A DNA stretch of 64,000 nt from Chryseobacterium nepalense (GTDB lineage: Bacteria; Bacteroidota; Bacteroidia; Flavobacteriales; Weeksellaceae). The position numbers and the translations under genes were made by a program. Every line of letters starts with the position of its first letter. The first letter of the stretch is position 1. Below the pieces are notes generated by a model. That model saw only the letters and a list, made by a program, of their open reading frames with translations, made no database searches and was not told where the DNA came from. This document shows, piece after piece, positions 1-9,064 of this stretch. The stretch spans positions 2,170,001 to 2,234,000 of the forward strand of contig NZ_CP096203.1 of assembly GCF_023195755.1 (NCBI RefSeq), given 5' to 3'.

Positions 1-200
1 AAAATAACTCCCGCTGCAATATGGTTCTTACAATAAGCGGAAACAATTACTTTAAAAAAGTTCCTATAGCTGCAAATAAAATTGGAGCCGTATTGGTTCC
101 TAAAAATCAGAATTACAATCTTTCAGGGATGATCTGTGATGCCGTTTACCAGAAAACAAAATTTATAACAGGCCCTTATGAAGTAAAGCTTTCAAACTAA
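1..200 (+). CDS. C-terminal fragment of a hypothetical protein
   Basis: An open frame enters from the left edge (codons in phase with position 3) and stops with TAA at 198-200, leaving about 65 residues. The fragment has two cysteines (in NSRCNMV and GMICDAV) and beta-rich spacing around ISGNNYFKKVP. It resembles the C-terminus of small Chryseobacterium proteins of unknown function (DUF6759-like, from memory and not verifiable here). It converges on rpsB and shares a terminator with it. No function can be assigned. Confidence 0.6.
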   Translation, partial: NNSRCNMVLTISGNNYFKKVPIAANKIGAVLVPKNQNYNLSGMICDAVYQKTKFITGPYEVKLSN

Positions 201-216
201 TGAAAACGCTGAAAAT

Positions 217-250
217 AAAAACCGCTGAATTCTTTGAATTCAGCGGTTTT
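217..250. terminator. bidirectional hairpin terminator between the edge gene and rpsB
   Basis: A near-perfect inverted repeat, AAAACCGCTGAATTC and its complement, is flanked by A-runs on one side and T-runs on the other. It suits both the plus-strand gene ending at 200 and rpsB ending at 271. Confidence 0.85.
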
Positions 251-270
251 GTATGGTAAGAAAATCTTAA

Positions 271-1032
271 TTATTCTCCGTCAAAGTCAGCATCTTTATC
301 AGCAGATACCACTTCTCCTTCTTCTTTAGATTTTTCTTTATCAGCTTTTCTCTGAGACTGACCTTCTTTGATAGCTTCAGAAACTACGCTAAGGATCATG
401 TCGATAGATTTAGAAGCATCATCGTTTCCTGGGATTACGAAGTCTACTTTTCTAGGATCAGAGTTGGTATCAACGATACCGAAAACTGGGATACCTAATT
501 TTTTAGCTTCAGTTACAGCGATATGCTCTCTCAAGATATCAACTACAAATACAGCAGATGGAAGTCTCACCATGTCAGCGATAGAACCTAAGTTCTTCTC
601 AAGGTTAGCTCTTTGTCTGTCTACCTGTAATCTTTCTTTTTTAGATAAAGTTTCGAACGTACCATCTTTTTTCATTTTGTCGATGGAGTTCATTTTTTTA
701 ACAGCCTTTCTGATCGTAACGAAGTTCGTTAACATACCTCCCGGCCATCTTTCTGTAATATAAGGCATATTAAGTTCAGAAGCGTGTTTTGCAACAACTT
801 CTTTCGCTTGCTTTTTAGTAGCTACGAAAAGAACTTTTTTACCTGCAGAAGTTAATTTTTCCAAAGCACTACAAGCTTCATCCAATTTAACTGCTGTTTT
901 ATGTAAGTCTACAATGTGAATACCATTTTTCTCCATAAAAATGTATGGAGCCATATTTGGGTTCCACTTTCTGGTCATGTGACCAAAGTGTACGCCAGCC
1001 TCTAGAAGGTCTTTTACATTTGCTTTTGCCAT
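271..1032 (-). CDS. rpsB: 30S ribosomal protein S2 (uS2)
   Basis: 253 residues. It opens with the typical uS2 segment DLLEAGVHFGHMTRKWNPNM and includes ERWPGGMLTNF and the nucleotide-fold-like PVFGIVDTNSDP region. The C-terminal 30 residues are a charged tail rich in Lys, Glu and Asp, as usual in Bacteroidota. uS2 sits on the back of the 30S head-body junction and helps recruit S1. The gene is third in the order rplM-rpsI-rpsB. In many bacteria tsf follows rpsB directly; here a terminator and an oppositely oriented gene follow, so tsf must lie elsewhere. No Shine-Dalgarno precedes the ATG (an A-rich stretch instead). Confidence 0.98.
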   Translation of the reverse strand: MAKANVKDLLEAGVHFGHMTRKWNPNMAPYIFMEKNGIHIVDLHKTAVKLDEACSALEKLTSAGKKVLFVATKKQAKEVVAKHASELNMPYITERWPGGMLTNFVTIRKAVKKMNSIDKMKKDGTFETLSKKERLQVDRQRANLEKNLGSIADMVRLPSAVFVVDILREHIAVTEAKKLGIPVFGIVDTNSDPRKVDFVIPGNDDASKSIDMILSVVSEAIKEGQSQRKADKEKSKEEGEVVSADKDADFDGE

Positions 1033-1130
1033 GTTTTCTGTTTTTGTTAGTTTACTTTCCGTCTTTTAAACAATCAACAACTTCTTTAGATGGGAGAAGC
1101 GTTTGGATGCTAAACGTAACGGGCAAAGTT

Positions 1131-1236
1131 GCTGTTGGCTTATTGCTTGTGGCAACTGGCTTCCCAGCTTTGGGTTAAAAAATAATTTTTTAAAAATTTT
1201 TCTAAAGCTATCCGCCATAAGCCAATAGCCATACGC
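1131..1236. repeat. facing heptad arrays in the rpsI-rpsB spacer (element 1)
   Basis: From 1131 the plus strand reads 7-bp units in register: GCTGTTG, GCTTATT, GCTTGTG, GCAACTG, GCTTCCC. After an AT-rich middle, 1202-1236 read on the minus strand gives GCGTATG, GCTATTG, GCTTATG, GCGGATA, GCTTTAG, again in 7-bp steps. The two halves face each other: GCTGTTGGCTTAT (1131-1143) pairs with ATAAGCCAATAGC (1217-1229) with one G-U type mismatch. The element lies inside an operon and must be transcribed. Confidence 0.7.
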
Positions 1237-1240
1237 TTTT

Positions 1241-1627
1241 TTAACGTTTTGAGAATTGGAATCTCTTTCTTGCTTTTTTCTGACCTGGCTTCTTTCTTTC
1301 CACCATTCTTGCGTCTCTTGTAAGTAAACCAGCTGGTTTCAAAGCTAATCTGAACTCAGCATTGATTTCGCATAAAGCTCTTGAAATACCTAATCTGATA
1401 GCCTCTGCCTGTCCTGTATTTCCACCACCGAATACGTTTACGGTAACGTCGTACTGACCAACAGTTTCAGAAAGGATAAATGGTTGGTTTAATTTGTAAA
1501 CCATTACATCTGTAGAGAAGTATTCTTTAGCATCTTTACCGTTTACCGTAATGTTACCAGTTCCTGGCTTTACGTAAACTCTTGCTACAGAAGTTTTTCT
1601 TCTTCCGATTTTGTGAACTGTAGACAT
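1241..1627 (-). CDS. rpsI: 30S ribosomal protein S9 (uS9)
   Basis: 128 residues, full length. It starts with the family hallmark [12 protein letters not shown], has the [19 protein letters not shown] core, and ends in the basic tail [12 protein letters not shown], whose final Lys-Arg contacts the P-site tRNA anticodon. It follows rplM by 5 bp on the same strand, so the two are co-transcribed. The segment before its ATG is AT-rich without a Shine-Dalgarno. Confidence 0.98.
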   Translation of the reverse strand: MSTVHKIGRRKTSVARVYVKPGTGNITVNGKDAKEYFSTDVMVYKLNQPFILSETVGQYDVTVNVFGGGNTGQAEAIRLGISRALCEINAEFRLALKPAGLLTRDARMVERKKPGQKKARKRFQFSKR

Positions 1628-1632
1628 ATTAA

Positions 1633-2088
1633 TTATTTAAATTCGTTAACATTAATTGTTTTAGGCTGTTGAGCTTCATGCTTGTGCTCAGTTCCTTCAT
1701 ATAAGTAAAGGTTCTTAAGAATTGCAGCTCCAAGTCTGTTTTTAGGTAACATCCCTTTTACTGATTTTTCCAATACTTTTAAAGAATCTTTCTTTTGAAG
1801 TTCAGCCGCAGTCATAGACTTCTGTCCACCAGGATAACCTGTATGCCAGATATAAGTCTTGTCGTTCCACTTGTTTCCGGAAAGAGTTACTTTCCCAGCG
1901 TTCAAAACAATTACGTTATCACCACAATCTACGTGAGGTGTATAATTTGTTTTGTGCTTACCTCTCAAAATCTTTGCAACCGTAGAAGCTAGTCTTCCTA
2001 ACGGCTGTCCTTCAGCGTCTACCACAACCCATTCTTTATTAGCAGTAGCTTTATTCGCTGAAACAGTTTTGTAACTTAATGTATTCAC
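1633..2088 (-). CDS. rplM: 50S ribosomal protein L13 (uL13)
   Basis: 151 residues with family blocks [27 protein letters not shown] and [10 protein letters not shown]. uL13 is an early assembly protein of the 50S subunit. It heads the rplM-rpsI-rpsB operon. The frame begins with GTG at 2088 (M-N-T-L-S-Y); no in-frame ATG precedes the conserved part, so GTG initiation is likely. A promoter box lies about 46 bp upstream, and a small CCC-TTTTA-GGG hairpin lies in the leader. Confidence 0.97.
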   Translation of the reverse strand: MNTLSYKTVSANKATANKEWVVVDAEGQPLGRLASTVAKILRGKHKTNYTPHVDCGDNVIVLNAGKVTLSGNKWNDKTYIWHTGYPGGQKSMTAAELQKKDSLKVLEKSVKGMLPKNRLGAAILKNLYLYEGTEHKHEAQQPKTINVNEFK

Positions 2089-2133
2089 ACGTTTTAGTTA
2101 AAGATTAAACATAATTTCCCCTAAAAGGGTGTG

Positions 2134-2141
2134 CAAAGGTA
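2134..2141 (-). promoter_or_regulatory. -7 box of the rplM operon
   Basis: The minus strand reads TACCTTTG, an exact TAnnTTTG Bacteroidota -7 element, with TTG 17 bp upstream. The predicted leader is about 40 nt and contains a short hairpin (CCCTTTTAGGG), a possible site for ribosomal-protein feedback. Confidence 0.65.
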
Positions 2142-2302
2142 CAAATTATTTTTTTATCCAAAAAACATATAACCAAATTACTTAACATTTAACCATAAAT
2201 TATAGGCTCTTAATGAATTAGATTATCAACTGGGAAAATTCTTAAAGTTATTTTTTTTTGAAATTAAATGAAACTTAATATATTTACAGAACAAATGATT
2301 AC

Positions 2303-3556
2303 ATGATGAAAAAATTATTATGCCTTTTTCTGTTTATTACTATACCCTATTGTGCCCAAATAAATAAAAATGTTTTTTTTATCGGCAACAGTTACACCGC
2401 CCAAAATAATTTACCCCAGCTCATTAGTGAAATTGCAGGAAGCACAGGTGATTATCTTAATTACCAAAGCTATACTCCGGGTGGATCTACTTTACAGGAT
2501 CACGCCAATGACAATGCTGTTTTAAATACGATAAACCAGGGAAACTGGGACTACGTGGTATTACAGGAGCAAAGTCAAATACCTGCATTTTCCACTTCAT
2601 TTGTCCAGACAGAATTTTTCCCGTTTGCTACTCAGCTTGCCAATAATATAAAGAGCAGAAATGCCTGTGGCAATCCCATCTTCTATATGACATGGGGACG
2701 AAAAAACGGAGATACACCAAACTGTACCGCAATCTCTTACCTTTGCACTTACGAAGGCATGGATGACAAGATTTACGAGCGCTACATGCAGGCTGCGCTG
2801 GAAACCGAGAGCCTTGTATCACCGGTAGGCCGCGTTTGGAGATATATCCGCACGCAACATCCTACGCTAGAATTATATGAAGCCGACGGGTCTCATCCCA
2901 ATTATCTCGGTTCTATGATTGCTGCGTACACTTTTTATACAACAATATTTAAAAAAGATCCTACTTTATCAACTTATGACGGTAATCTGTTGCAAACAGA
3001 GGCAAATATTGTAAGAAATGCTGTAAAGACTATTGTTTTTGACCATATGGATACCTGGTATATTAATCTCCATGACACAAATTCAAGGTTCGATTACCAG
3101 TTATTAAATTCAAATACAGTACAGTTTAATAACCAATCCGGTAACGCTACCATGTTTCAATGGGATTTTGGAGACGGCAGCACTTCCAATATGGAAAACC
3201 CTTCCCATACATATGGAAATACCGGTGATTACAATGTAAAACTTACTACCGACGCATGTGGAAGACTGACTACAAAAACAGAAAAAATCAGCATTACTAC
3301 GCTGGCAACCTTAGAAACTCAGAAATCCGTTCTTAAAATTTATCCTAATCCTGTAAAAGACATCCTGGTCATTAAAACATTTAAAAAAATATCGAACCTG
3401 GAAATTAAAGATGCCAGTGGAAGAAAAATGAGCTGCAAAATATTATCAACCGGTGATGAATATAAAGTTTTTGTACAGAATTTAAGCCAGGGAAACTATA
3501 TTATTACTTATCAAGATGATGATCGGCTATCGTCAGAAAAGTTCATCAAAGAATAA
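2303..3556 (+). CDS. secreted SGNH/DUF4886-like protein with PKD domain and T9SS tail
   Basis: 417 residues. A signal peptide (about 1-19, ending YCAQ) is followed by an SGNH-hydrolase-like fold: FIGNSYT (Ser near residue 30 as the likely nucleophile), VVLQEQSQ near 88, and DGSHPNYLGS near 195 supplying a DxxH-type pair. A PKD domain lies at about 275-325 (FQWDFGDGSTS, HTYGNTGDYNVKL). The last 70 residues form a type A T9SS sorting domain (KIYPNPVKD). It is probably exported by the type 9 system and displayed on the cell surface, perhaps de-esterifying a glycan; the substrate is unknown. Met1 and Met2 are adjacent, so either could initiate. Confidence 0.85.
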   Translation: MMKKLLCLFLFITIPYCAQINKNVFFIGNSYTAQNNLPQLISEIAGSTGDYLNYQSYTPGGSTLQDHANDNAVLNTINQGNWDYVVLQEQSQIPAFSTSFVQTEFFPFATQLANNIKSRNACGNPIFYMTWGRKNGDTPNCTAISYLCTYEGMDDKIYERYMQAALETESLVSPVGRVWRYIRTQHPTLELYEADGSHPNYLGSMIAAYTFYTTIFKKDPTLSTYDGNLLQTEANIVRNAVKTIVFDHMDTWYINLHDTNSRFDYQLLNSNTVQFNNQSGNATMFQWDFGDGSTSNMENPSHTYGNTGDYNVKLTTDACGRLTTKTEKISITTLATLETQKSVLKIYPNPVKDILVIKTFKKISNLEIKDASGRKMSCKILSTGDEYKVFVQNLSQGNYIITYQDDDRLSSEKFIKE

Positions 3557-3693
3557 TGATTATAATTTTTATTGAGATATAAAACAGAACACAACCGAAT
3601 AAATTCCTTATTTATTTAATTTGTATTTATTAAATTTTATTTAAACATTTGCTTTAAAACTTATCAATATAAAAATAATATTAACGAAATATT

Positions 3694-3701
3694 TATATTT
3701 G
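3694..3701 (+). promoter_or_regulatory. -7 box upstream of the DUF3667 gene
   Basis: TATATTTG matches TAnnTTTG exactly, 18 bp before the ATG at 3720. No clear TTTG -33 element is seen. Confidence 0.55.
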
Positions 3702-3719
3702 CGATAAACATAATAAACT

Positions 3720-4820
3720 ATGAGCCACGGAAAAATCCGGGAAGATAAAACCTGCCTGAACTGCGGACACATTGTTGGGGAAAGATTCTGCCCTCACTGC
3801 GGACAGGAAAATACGGAGACAAAACAACCGTTTCATTATCTTTTCACCCATTTTATTGAAGATTTTACGCATTACGACGGGCAGTTCTGGAAAACAATTA
3901 AGTACCTGCTGTTTCGTCCCGGAAAACTTACCAAAGAATATCTTGCCGGAAAAAGACAGGCCTATGTTGCCCCTGTAAAACTGTATATTTTTGTAAGTTT
4001 TATTACTTTTTTTGTGCCATCGCTATTTTCTTCTTCAGGTGAGCAACAGGAAGAAAAAAATGTATACAATATAAATACAATTCAAAGGCAAAAAGCAAAT
4101 AAGGAAAGAATTGCAAAAATACTGGACAGCGTCAACAAAGAAAATAAAAACATGTTGATCCCACAGGGAGCAATTAATGATCTTAAAGTAACAGAAGTCA
4201 ACGGAAATAATATTGAAACAGATGCTTTAGGAGAAACTAAAGACGGCAAACTAAGTATTTTGGGTGCTGCAAATATGAAGCAGTTTGATTCGTTATACGC
4301 AAAAGACGCCAATAACCGATCTGTTTTTGATTTCATGAGGCCTTTTGCAAAAAAAGTATTTCATTTACAGGAACAGGGACTTAATAAAGAACAGATTTTT
4401 GATAAGTTTAGTGAAACAGTTGTGCATACATTACCTAAAGCGCTATTTATTTATCTTCCTGTTTTTGCTTTTTTCCTATGGCTTTTCCATAATAAAAAGA
4501 AATGGTGGTTTTTTGATAATGGAATTTTTACACTTCACTATTTCTCCTTCTTACTGCTGGGCATCCTTATCCTCATTTCTTTATCTGAACTCTTATCCTT
4601 ACTTCCGGATTATACCATTTTTAATGTGATTAGTTTTCTTGTATACACCATTGTTATCGTTTATATGCTGATCTATTTTTTCATAGCCCATCACAGAGTC
4701 TACGAAAATTCCAGAAGTATAAGCGTGGTAAAAGGAATGTCTTTATTTATCATCAATTTCTTTGCGCTGCTGTGCATGCTCCTTTTACTTGTATATATAA
4801 GCTTCCGAATGATGCATTAA
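3720..4820 (+). CDS. DUF3667 membrane protein with N-terminal zinc ribbon
   Basis: 366 residues. The N-terminus carries two CxxC knuckles, CLNCG (about 17-21) and CPHCGQ (about 30-35), a zinc-ribbon typical of DUF3667. The conserved FHYLFTHFIEDFTHYDGQFW and RPGKLTKEYLAGKRQAYV blocks follow. A membrane segment sits near 87-105, then a polar charged loop of about 130 residues, then four hydrophobic segments in the C-terminal third. The function of DUF3667 is unknown. Its stop overlaps that of the convergent gene at 4817, and no terminator is visible between them. Confidence 0.85.
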   Translation: MSHGKIREDKTCLNCGHIVGERFCPHCGQENTETKQPFHYLFTHFIEDFTHYDGQFWKTIKYLLFRPGKLTKEYLAGKRQAYVAPVKLYIFVSFITFFVPSLFSSSGEQQEEKNVYNINTIQRQKANKERIAKILDSVNKENKNMLIPQGAINDLKVTEVNGNNIETDALGETKDGKLSILGAANMKQFDSLYAKDANNRSVFDFMRPFAKKVFHLQEQGLNKEQIFDKFSETVVHTLPKALFIYLPVFAFFLWLFHNKKKWWFFDNGIFTLHYFSFLLLGILILISLSELLSLLPDYTIFNVISFLVYTIVIVYMLIYFFIAHHRVYENSRSISVVKGMSLFIINFFALLCMLLLLVYISFRMMH

Positions 4821-5149
4821 TTACGAAGTGTTTTATTGGCCCTGAAACTGGCAATCAGGTAATATGCCACAAAAACCGTAGAGAATTTCAATATGGAAGG
4901 AATCGCCAGCTCAAGATTAAAAATTAAAGTTCCAACAAGAACTAAAATTCCCATAGCTACAAAAGACAGTCCTAATTTTTGGGCTAAAGTAAAATCCGGT
5001 GTATCTAAATAATAAGCAATTCCCCAAGCGAAACCAAAAGCAACAGCATAGTAAACATCAAGTCCGATGTTTTCCGAGCTGTAAAAAAAATAATTAATTA
5101 AAAAACTTAAAACCGTTCCTAATAAAAAATAAAGCAATGCCTTTTTCAT
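4817..5149 (-). CDS. small polytopic membrane protein, unknown function
   Basis: About 110 residues with three to four hydrophobic segments (ALLYFLLGTVLSFLINYFF, YYAVAFGFAWGIAYY, LGLSFVAMGILVLVGTLIF, VFVAYYLIASF). A longer frame starts at 5170, but its start codon lies inside the promoter -7 box at 5168-5175, so I use the ATG at 5149 (MKKALLY). It overlaps the convergent DUF3667 gene by 4 bp at the stop codons. I do not recognise the family. Confidence 0.7.
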   Translation of the reverse strand: MKKALLYFLLGTVLSFLINYFFYSSENIGLDVYYAVAFGFAWGIAYYLDTPDFTLAQKLGLSFVAMGILVLVGTLIFNLELAIPSILKFSTVFVAYYLIASFRANKTLRN

Positions 5150-5167
5150 ACTATATATAATAATATG

Positions 5168-5175
5168 CAAAAGTA
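5168..5175 (-). promoter_or_regulatory. -7 box of the small membrane protein gene
   Basis: The minus strand reads TACTTTTG (TAnnTTTG). It rules out initiation at 5170 and supports the start at 5149. Confidence 0.6.
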
Positions 5176-5317
5176 GAGAAATTAATCTGAGATTCTAAAA
5201 ACCCGCCTCCACAGACTAACAAATGTTTGGTATAAGGAAGTAAAAAAAACAGCACCATAACCTAAATATTTAAAAATCAAAATATTACCGTCAAACAAAA
5301 GGTTGTTATTTTATTAT

Positions 5318-5325
5318 TATATTTG
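5318..5325 (+). promoter_or_regulatory. -7 box of icmF
   Basis: TATATTTG, exact TAnnTTTG. Its terminal TTG (5323-5325) is in frame with icmF and could be miscalled as a start codon; the first usable codon after it is ATG 5353, giving a short leader. Confidence 0.65.
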
Positions 5326-5352
5326 GAAATTCAGAAATTTTCTAGATTTTTT

Positions 5353-8300
5353 ATGGAAACCCAAAAATATACTCCTAAAAACAAAGTAAGAATTGTAACG
5401 GCTGCTTCATTATTTGACGGCCACGATGCTGCAATTAATATCATGCGCCGTGTCATTCAGGGAACAGGATGCGAAGTCATTCACCTTGGACATGACAAAT
5501 CTGCAGAGGAAGTCGTAAACACGGCTATTCAGGAAGATGCCAATGCCATTGCGCTAACGTCTTATCAGGGCGGACACAACGAATATTTTAAATATATCTA
5601 CGATCTTTTAAGAGAAAAAAACTCACCGCAGATTAAAATTTTCGGCGGCGGCGGCGGTGTTATCCTGCCTGAGGAAATTAAAGATTTAATGGATTACGGA
5701 ATCGACAGGATTTATTCTCCGGATGACGGCCGTGAGCTTGGACTTCAGGGAATGATTGATGATCTGGTACAAAAATCCGACTTTGCCACCGGAAAAGAGG
5801 TTGATGTTCATGATTTAGATTCAATTCAATTTGAAAATCCTACGAGCATTGCAAAGGTGATCTCTGCCGTTGAAAACTTTTCAGAGGAAAAACCCGATCT
5901 TGTAAAAGCCATCGACGAGAAGTCAAAAGATCTCCACATTCCGATCATCGGGATTACAGGAACCGGTGGCGCCGGAAAATCTTCGTTAACAGATGAGTTA
6001 GTAAGACGTTTCTTACGTTCCAATACCGATAAAAAAATAGCCATTATCTCCATTGACCCTTCCAAAAAGAAAACCGGCGGGGCACTTTTGGGTGACAGAA
6101 TCCGTATGAACGCGATCAACGATCCGAGAGTTTACATGCGTTCAATGGCTACTCGGGAAAACAATGTTTCCGTTTCCCCGTTTATCCAGTCTGCCTTGAA
6201 TGTATTAAAGCTGGCTCATCCAGATGTAATTATTCTCGAAACATCAGGAATCGGGCAATCCGGTTCGGAAGTATCTGATTTTGCAGATGTTTCCATGTAT
6301 GTAATGACTCCTGAATATGGAGCGTCAACCCAGTTGGAAAAAATAGACATGCTTGATTATGCGGATCTGGTTGCTTTAAACAAATCCGATAAAAGAGGTG
6401 CTTTAGATGCGCTTCAGGCGGTTAGAAAACAATTTCAGAGAAACCATTTGCTTTGGGAACAGCCTTTGGATGAAATGCCGGTTTACGCAACAAAAGCGTC
6501 TCAGTTCAATGATCACGGAACGACAGAATTATACAACAGATTGGTTTCTAAAGTAAATAACAAATTTGCTGATTTAAAATTACAGGCCTTTGTTGAACAG
6601 GAAATTACAGATGAAGTAACGATTATTCCTCCAAAAAGAGTTCGTTATCTATCTGAAATCGTTGAAAACAACAGGCAATACGACGCCAATGTTGAAAAAC
6701 AGGCTGAACTAGCAAGAAAAATGTATCATATTGAAGGTGTTAAAAATTTCCTTTCAAATGAAACTTTAGACACTGAATATCAGAAGGCTGAAAAAGAGCT
6801 CCAACAGGAAAATATCGATTTCCTGAAAACCTGGGATGATACGAAAAAAGCTTTCCATGCAGAGTTTTATTCATATTATGTAAGAGGGAAAGAAATTAAA
6901 GTTGAAACCTCAACAGAATCTTTATCTCATTTAAGAATTCCGAAAATTGCTTTACCAAAGTACAACGACTGGGGTGATCTGATCAAATGGAAAGGCCAGG
7001 AAAATCTACCGGGAAGCTTTCCTTATACTGCGGGAATTTATCCTTTCAAAAGAACAGGAGAAGATCCGACGAGAATGTTCGCAGGAGAAGGAGGTCCTGA
7101 AAGAACCAACAGAAGATTCCATTATGTTTCTGCAGAAATGCCTGCAAAACGTTTGTCTACAGCTTTCGACTCGGTAACTCTTTATGGGCAAGATCCAGCT
7201 TTACCGCCAGACATTTATGGAAAAATCGGAAATGCGGGAGTTTCTATTGCGACTTTAGATGATGCCAAAAAACTATACTCAGGTTTTGATCTGGTGAATG
7301 CATTGACTTCAGTTTCAATGACGATCAACGGACCGGCTCCTATGCTGTTGGCTTTCTTTATGAATGCAGCCATCGATCAGAATGTAGAAAAATATATTAT
7401 TGAAAATAAGCTTGAGGCTAAGGTTGAGGAAGTTTTAAAAGCAAAATTTGACGATAAAGGTTTGGCAAGACCAAAATACAACGGAGAACTGCCACCTTCC
7501 AATAATGGCTTAGGACTGAAATTATTAGGAATCACCGGTGATGAAGTCATTCCTGCTGAAATTTATGCTGAAATTAAGGCTAAAACCATTGCAACTGTTC
7601 GTGGAACCGTTCAGGCAGATATCTTAAAAGAAGACCAGGCTCAGAATACGTGTATTTTCTCTACAGAGTTTGCATTGAGATTAATGGGTGACGTTCAGGA
7701 ATACTTCATTAAAGAAAAAGTAAGAAACTTCTATTCGGTTTCCATTTCAGGGTATCACATTGCAGAAGCGGGAGCAAATCCGGTTTCTCAGCTGGCATTT
7801 ACTTTGGCAAACGGTTTCACCTATGTGGAATATTATCTGTCGAGAGGAATGGATATCAACGATTTTGCACCGAACTTATCATTCTTCTTCTCCAACGGGA
7901 TCGATCCTGAATATTCAGTAATCGGACGTGTCGCCAGAAGAATCTGGGCAAAAGCAATGAAATTAAAATATGGTGCCGACGAAAGAAGCCAAATGCTGAA
8001 ATACCACATTCAGACTTCGGGACGTTCGCTGCACGCTCAGGAAATTGATTTTAACGATATCAGAACTACTTTACAGGCGTTGTATGCAATTTATGATAAC
8101 TGTAATTCACTGCACACGAATGCTTATGATGAAGCAATTACTACTCCGACTGAGCAATCGGTAAGAAGAGCAATGGCGATTCAGCTGATTATCAACAAAG
8201 AATTAGGTTTAGCAAAAAATGAAAATCCGCTTCAGGGTTCATTTATTATTGAAGAATTAACGGATTTGGTGGAAGAAGCCGTTTATGCGGAATTTGACAG

Positions 8301-8700
8301 AATTACGGAAAGAGGAGGTGTTCTTGGCGCAATGGAAACCATGTATCAGCGTTCAAAAATCCAGGAGGAATCAATGCATTATGAGTGGCTGAAACATACC
8401 GGAGAATATCCGATTATCGGAGTAAATACGTTCTTAGGTAAAGACGGTTCGCCAACGGTGCGTCCGGGAGAAGTTATTCGTTCAACGGAGGAAGAAAAGC
8501 AGTTCCAGATCGAAATGCTTCATAATTTCCAAAAGTCTAATGACGAAAAGTCCGAAGAAGCCTTAAAAACTTTACAACACGCAGCAATCAATCAGCAAAA
8601 TTTATTTGAAGTAATGATGGATGCCGTGAAGTACTGTTCTTTGGGACAAATTACCAATGCTTTGTTTGAAGTGGGCGGGAAGTACCGAAGAAATATGTAG
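5353..8700 (+). CDS. icmF: fused isobutyryl-CoA mutase with G-protein chaperone (IcmF)
   Basis: About 1115 residues, close to the usual IcmF length. Order of domains: B12-binding domain ([12 protein letters not shown] with the cobalt-ligand His near 23, later TSYQGGH and a Gly run), then a MeaB-type GTPase (P-loop GTGGAGKSS near 203, switch and NKSD guanine motif), then the mutase TIM barrel. IcmF interconverts isobutyryl-CoA and butyryl-CoA with adenosylcobalamin, and the GTPase gates cofactor loading. The substrate-discriminating residues read Phe (MFAGEGG, near 575) and Gln (QAQNT, near 762), where methylmalonyl-CoA mutases have Tyr and Arg; this favours IcmF over MCM. No acyl-CoA pathway genes are adjacent. 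Start chosen at ATG 5353 because the TTG at 5323 is part of the promoter. Confidence 0.93.
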   Translation: METQKYTPKNKVRIVTAASLFDGHDAAINIMRRVIQGTGCEVIHLGHDKSAEEVVNTAIQEDANAIALTSYQGGHNEYFKYIYDLLREKNSPQIKIFGGGGGVILPEEIKDLMDYGIDRIYSPDDGRELGLQGMIDDLVQKSDFATGKEVDVHDLDSIQFENPTSIAKVISAVENFSEEKPDLVKAIDEKSKDLHIPIIGITGTGGAGKSSLTDELVRRFLRSNTDKKIAIISIDPSKKKTGGALLGDRIRMNAINDPRVYMRSMATRENNVSVSPFIQSALNVLKLAHPDVIILETSGIGQSGSEVSDFADVSMYVMTPEYGASTQLEKIDMLDYADLVALNKSDKRGALDALQAVRKQFQRNHLLWEQPLDEMPVYATKASQFNDHGTTELYNRLVSKVNNKFADLKLQAFVEQEITDEVTIIPPKRVRYLSEIVENNRQYDANVEKQAELARKMYHIEGVKNFLSNETLDTEYQKAEKELQQENIDFLKTWDDTKKAFHAEFYSYYVRGKEIKVETSTESLSHLRIPKIALPKYNDWGDLIKWKGQENLPGSFPYTAGIYPFKRTGEDPTRMFAGEGGPERTNRRFHYVSAEMPAKRLSTAFDSVTLYGQDPALPPDIYGKIGNAGVSIATLDDAKKLYSGFDLVNALTSVSMTINGPAPMLLAFFMNAAIDQNVEKYIIENKLEAKVEEVLKAKFDDKGLARPKYNGELPPSNNGLGLKLLGITGDEVIPAEIYAEIKAKTIATVRGTVQADILKEDQAQNTCIFSTEFALRLMGDVQEYFIKEKVRNFYSVSISGYHIAEAGANPVSQLAFTLANGFTYVEYYLSRGMDINDFAPNLSFFFSNGIDPEYSVIGRVARRIWAKAMKLKYGADERSQMLKYHIQTSGRSLHAQEIDFNDIRTTLQALYAIYDNCNSLHTNAYDEAITTPTEQSVRRAMAIQLIINKELGLAKNENPLQGSFIIEELTDLVEEAVYAEFDRITERGGVLGAMETMYQRSKIQEESMHYEWLKHTGEYPIIGVNTFLGKDGSPTVRPGEVIRSTEEEKQFQIEMLHNFQKSNDEKSEEALKTLQHAAINQQNLFEVMMDAVKYCSLGQITNALFEVGGKYRRNM

Positions 8701-8753
8701 TCCGTAGCCGGACAGGCAATTTTGACAACTAAACTTATTAATAATTATAAATT

Positions 8754-8790
8754 AAAACCTCAAGGAAATTCTTTGAGGTTTTGTATTTTT
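8754..8790 (+). terminator. intrinsic terminator of icmF
   Basis: AAACCTCAA and TTGAGGTTT form a 9-10 bp stem followed by TTGTATTTTT. Confidence 0.8.
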
Positions 8791-8825
8791 GAATTTCTTT
8801 ATTTTTAACATCTTTAAAAAATTTT

Positions 8826-9023
8826 ATGAAAAGATTTTTCTCAATCACAATAATAATTTCTGCTTTAATATTTTTAAAAAGCTGTAACTCATATCCGATG
8901 GACAACACGCATAAAAGTAACATGACTAAAAATACTGAAGAATTACAGAAAAGGCAAGAAGCCGAAAAAAGTAAAATCGAACCTAACGAACTAAATAATT
9001 TCGGAAGACCAGATAATAAATAA
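8826..9023 (+). CDS. small lipoprotein, unknown function
   Basis: 65 residues. A hydrophobic signal (RFFSITIIISALIFLKSC) ends in a lipobox-like LKSC with Cys at residue 20; the mature part is about 45 polar, Lys/Glu-rich residues likely to be disordered. It is expected to be lipid-anchored after signal peptidase II cleavage. It lies 41 bp ahead of the Dph6-like gene on the same strand and may be co-transcribed. No family recognised. Confidence 0.65.
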   Translation: MKRFFSITIIISALIFLKSCNSYPMDNTHKSNMTKNTEELQKRQEAEKSKIEPNELNNFGRPDNK

Positions 9024-9064
9024 AATTATTATTGATAGTCTTAATCCTGAAGTTCATATCAGCA

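Noticed and set aside
1033..1240. S2 autoregulatory leader between rpsI and rpsB
   Set aside because: The inverted repeat is better explained by the 7-bp-periodic arrays found in other spacers; a leader role is not excluded.
5353..8700. Methylmalonyl-CoA mutase
   Set aside because: Domain fusion order and Phe/Gln at the selectivity positions fit IcmF.
8738..8923. Minus-strand 61-codon frame over the small lipoprotein gene
   Set aside because: It is antisense to a frame with signal peptide and lipobox and lies across the icmF terminator.
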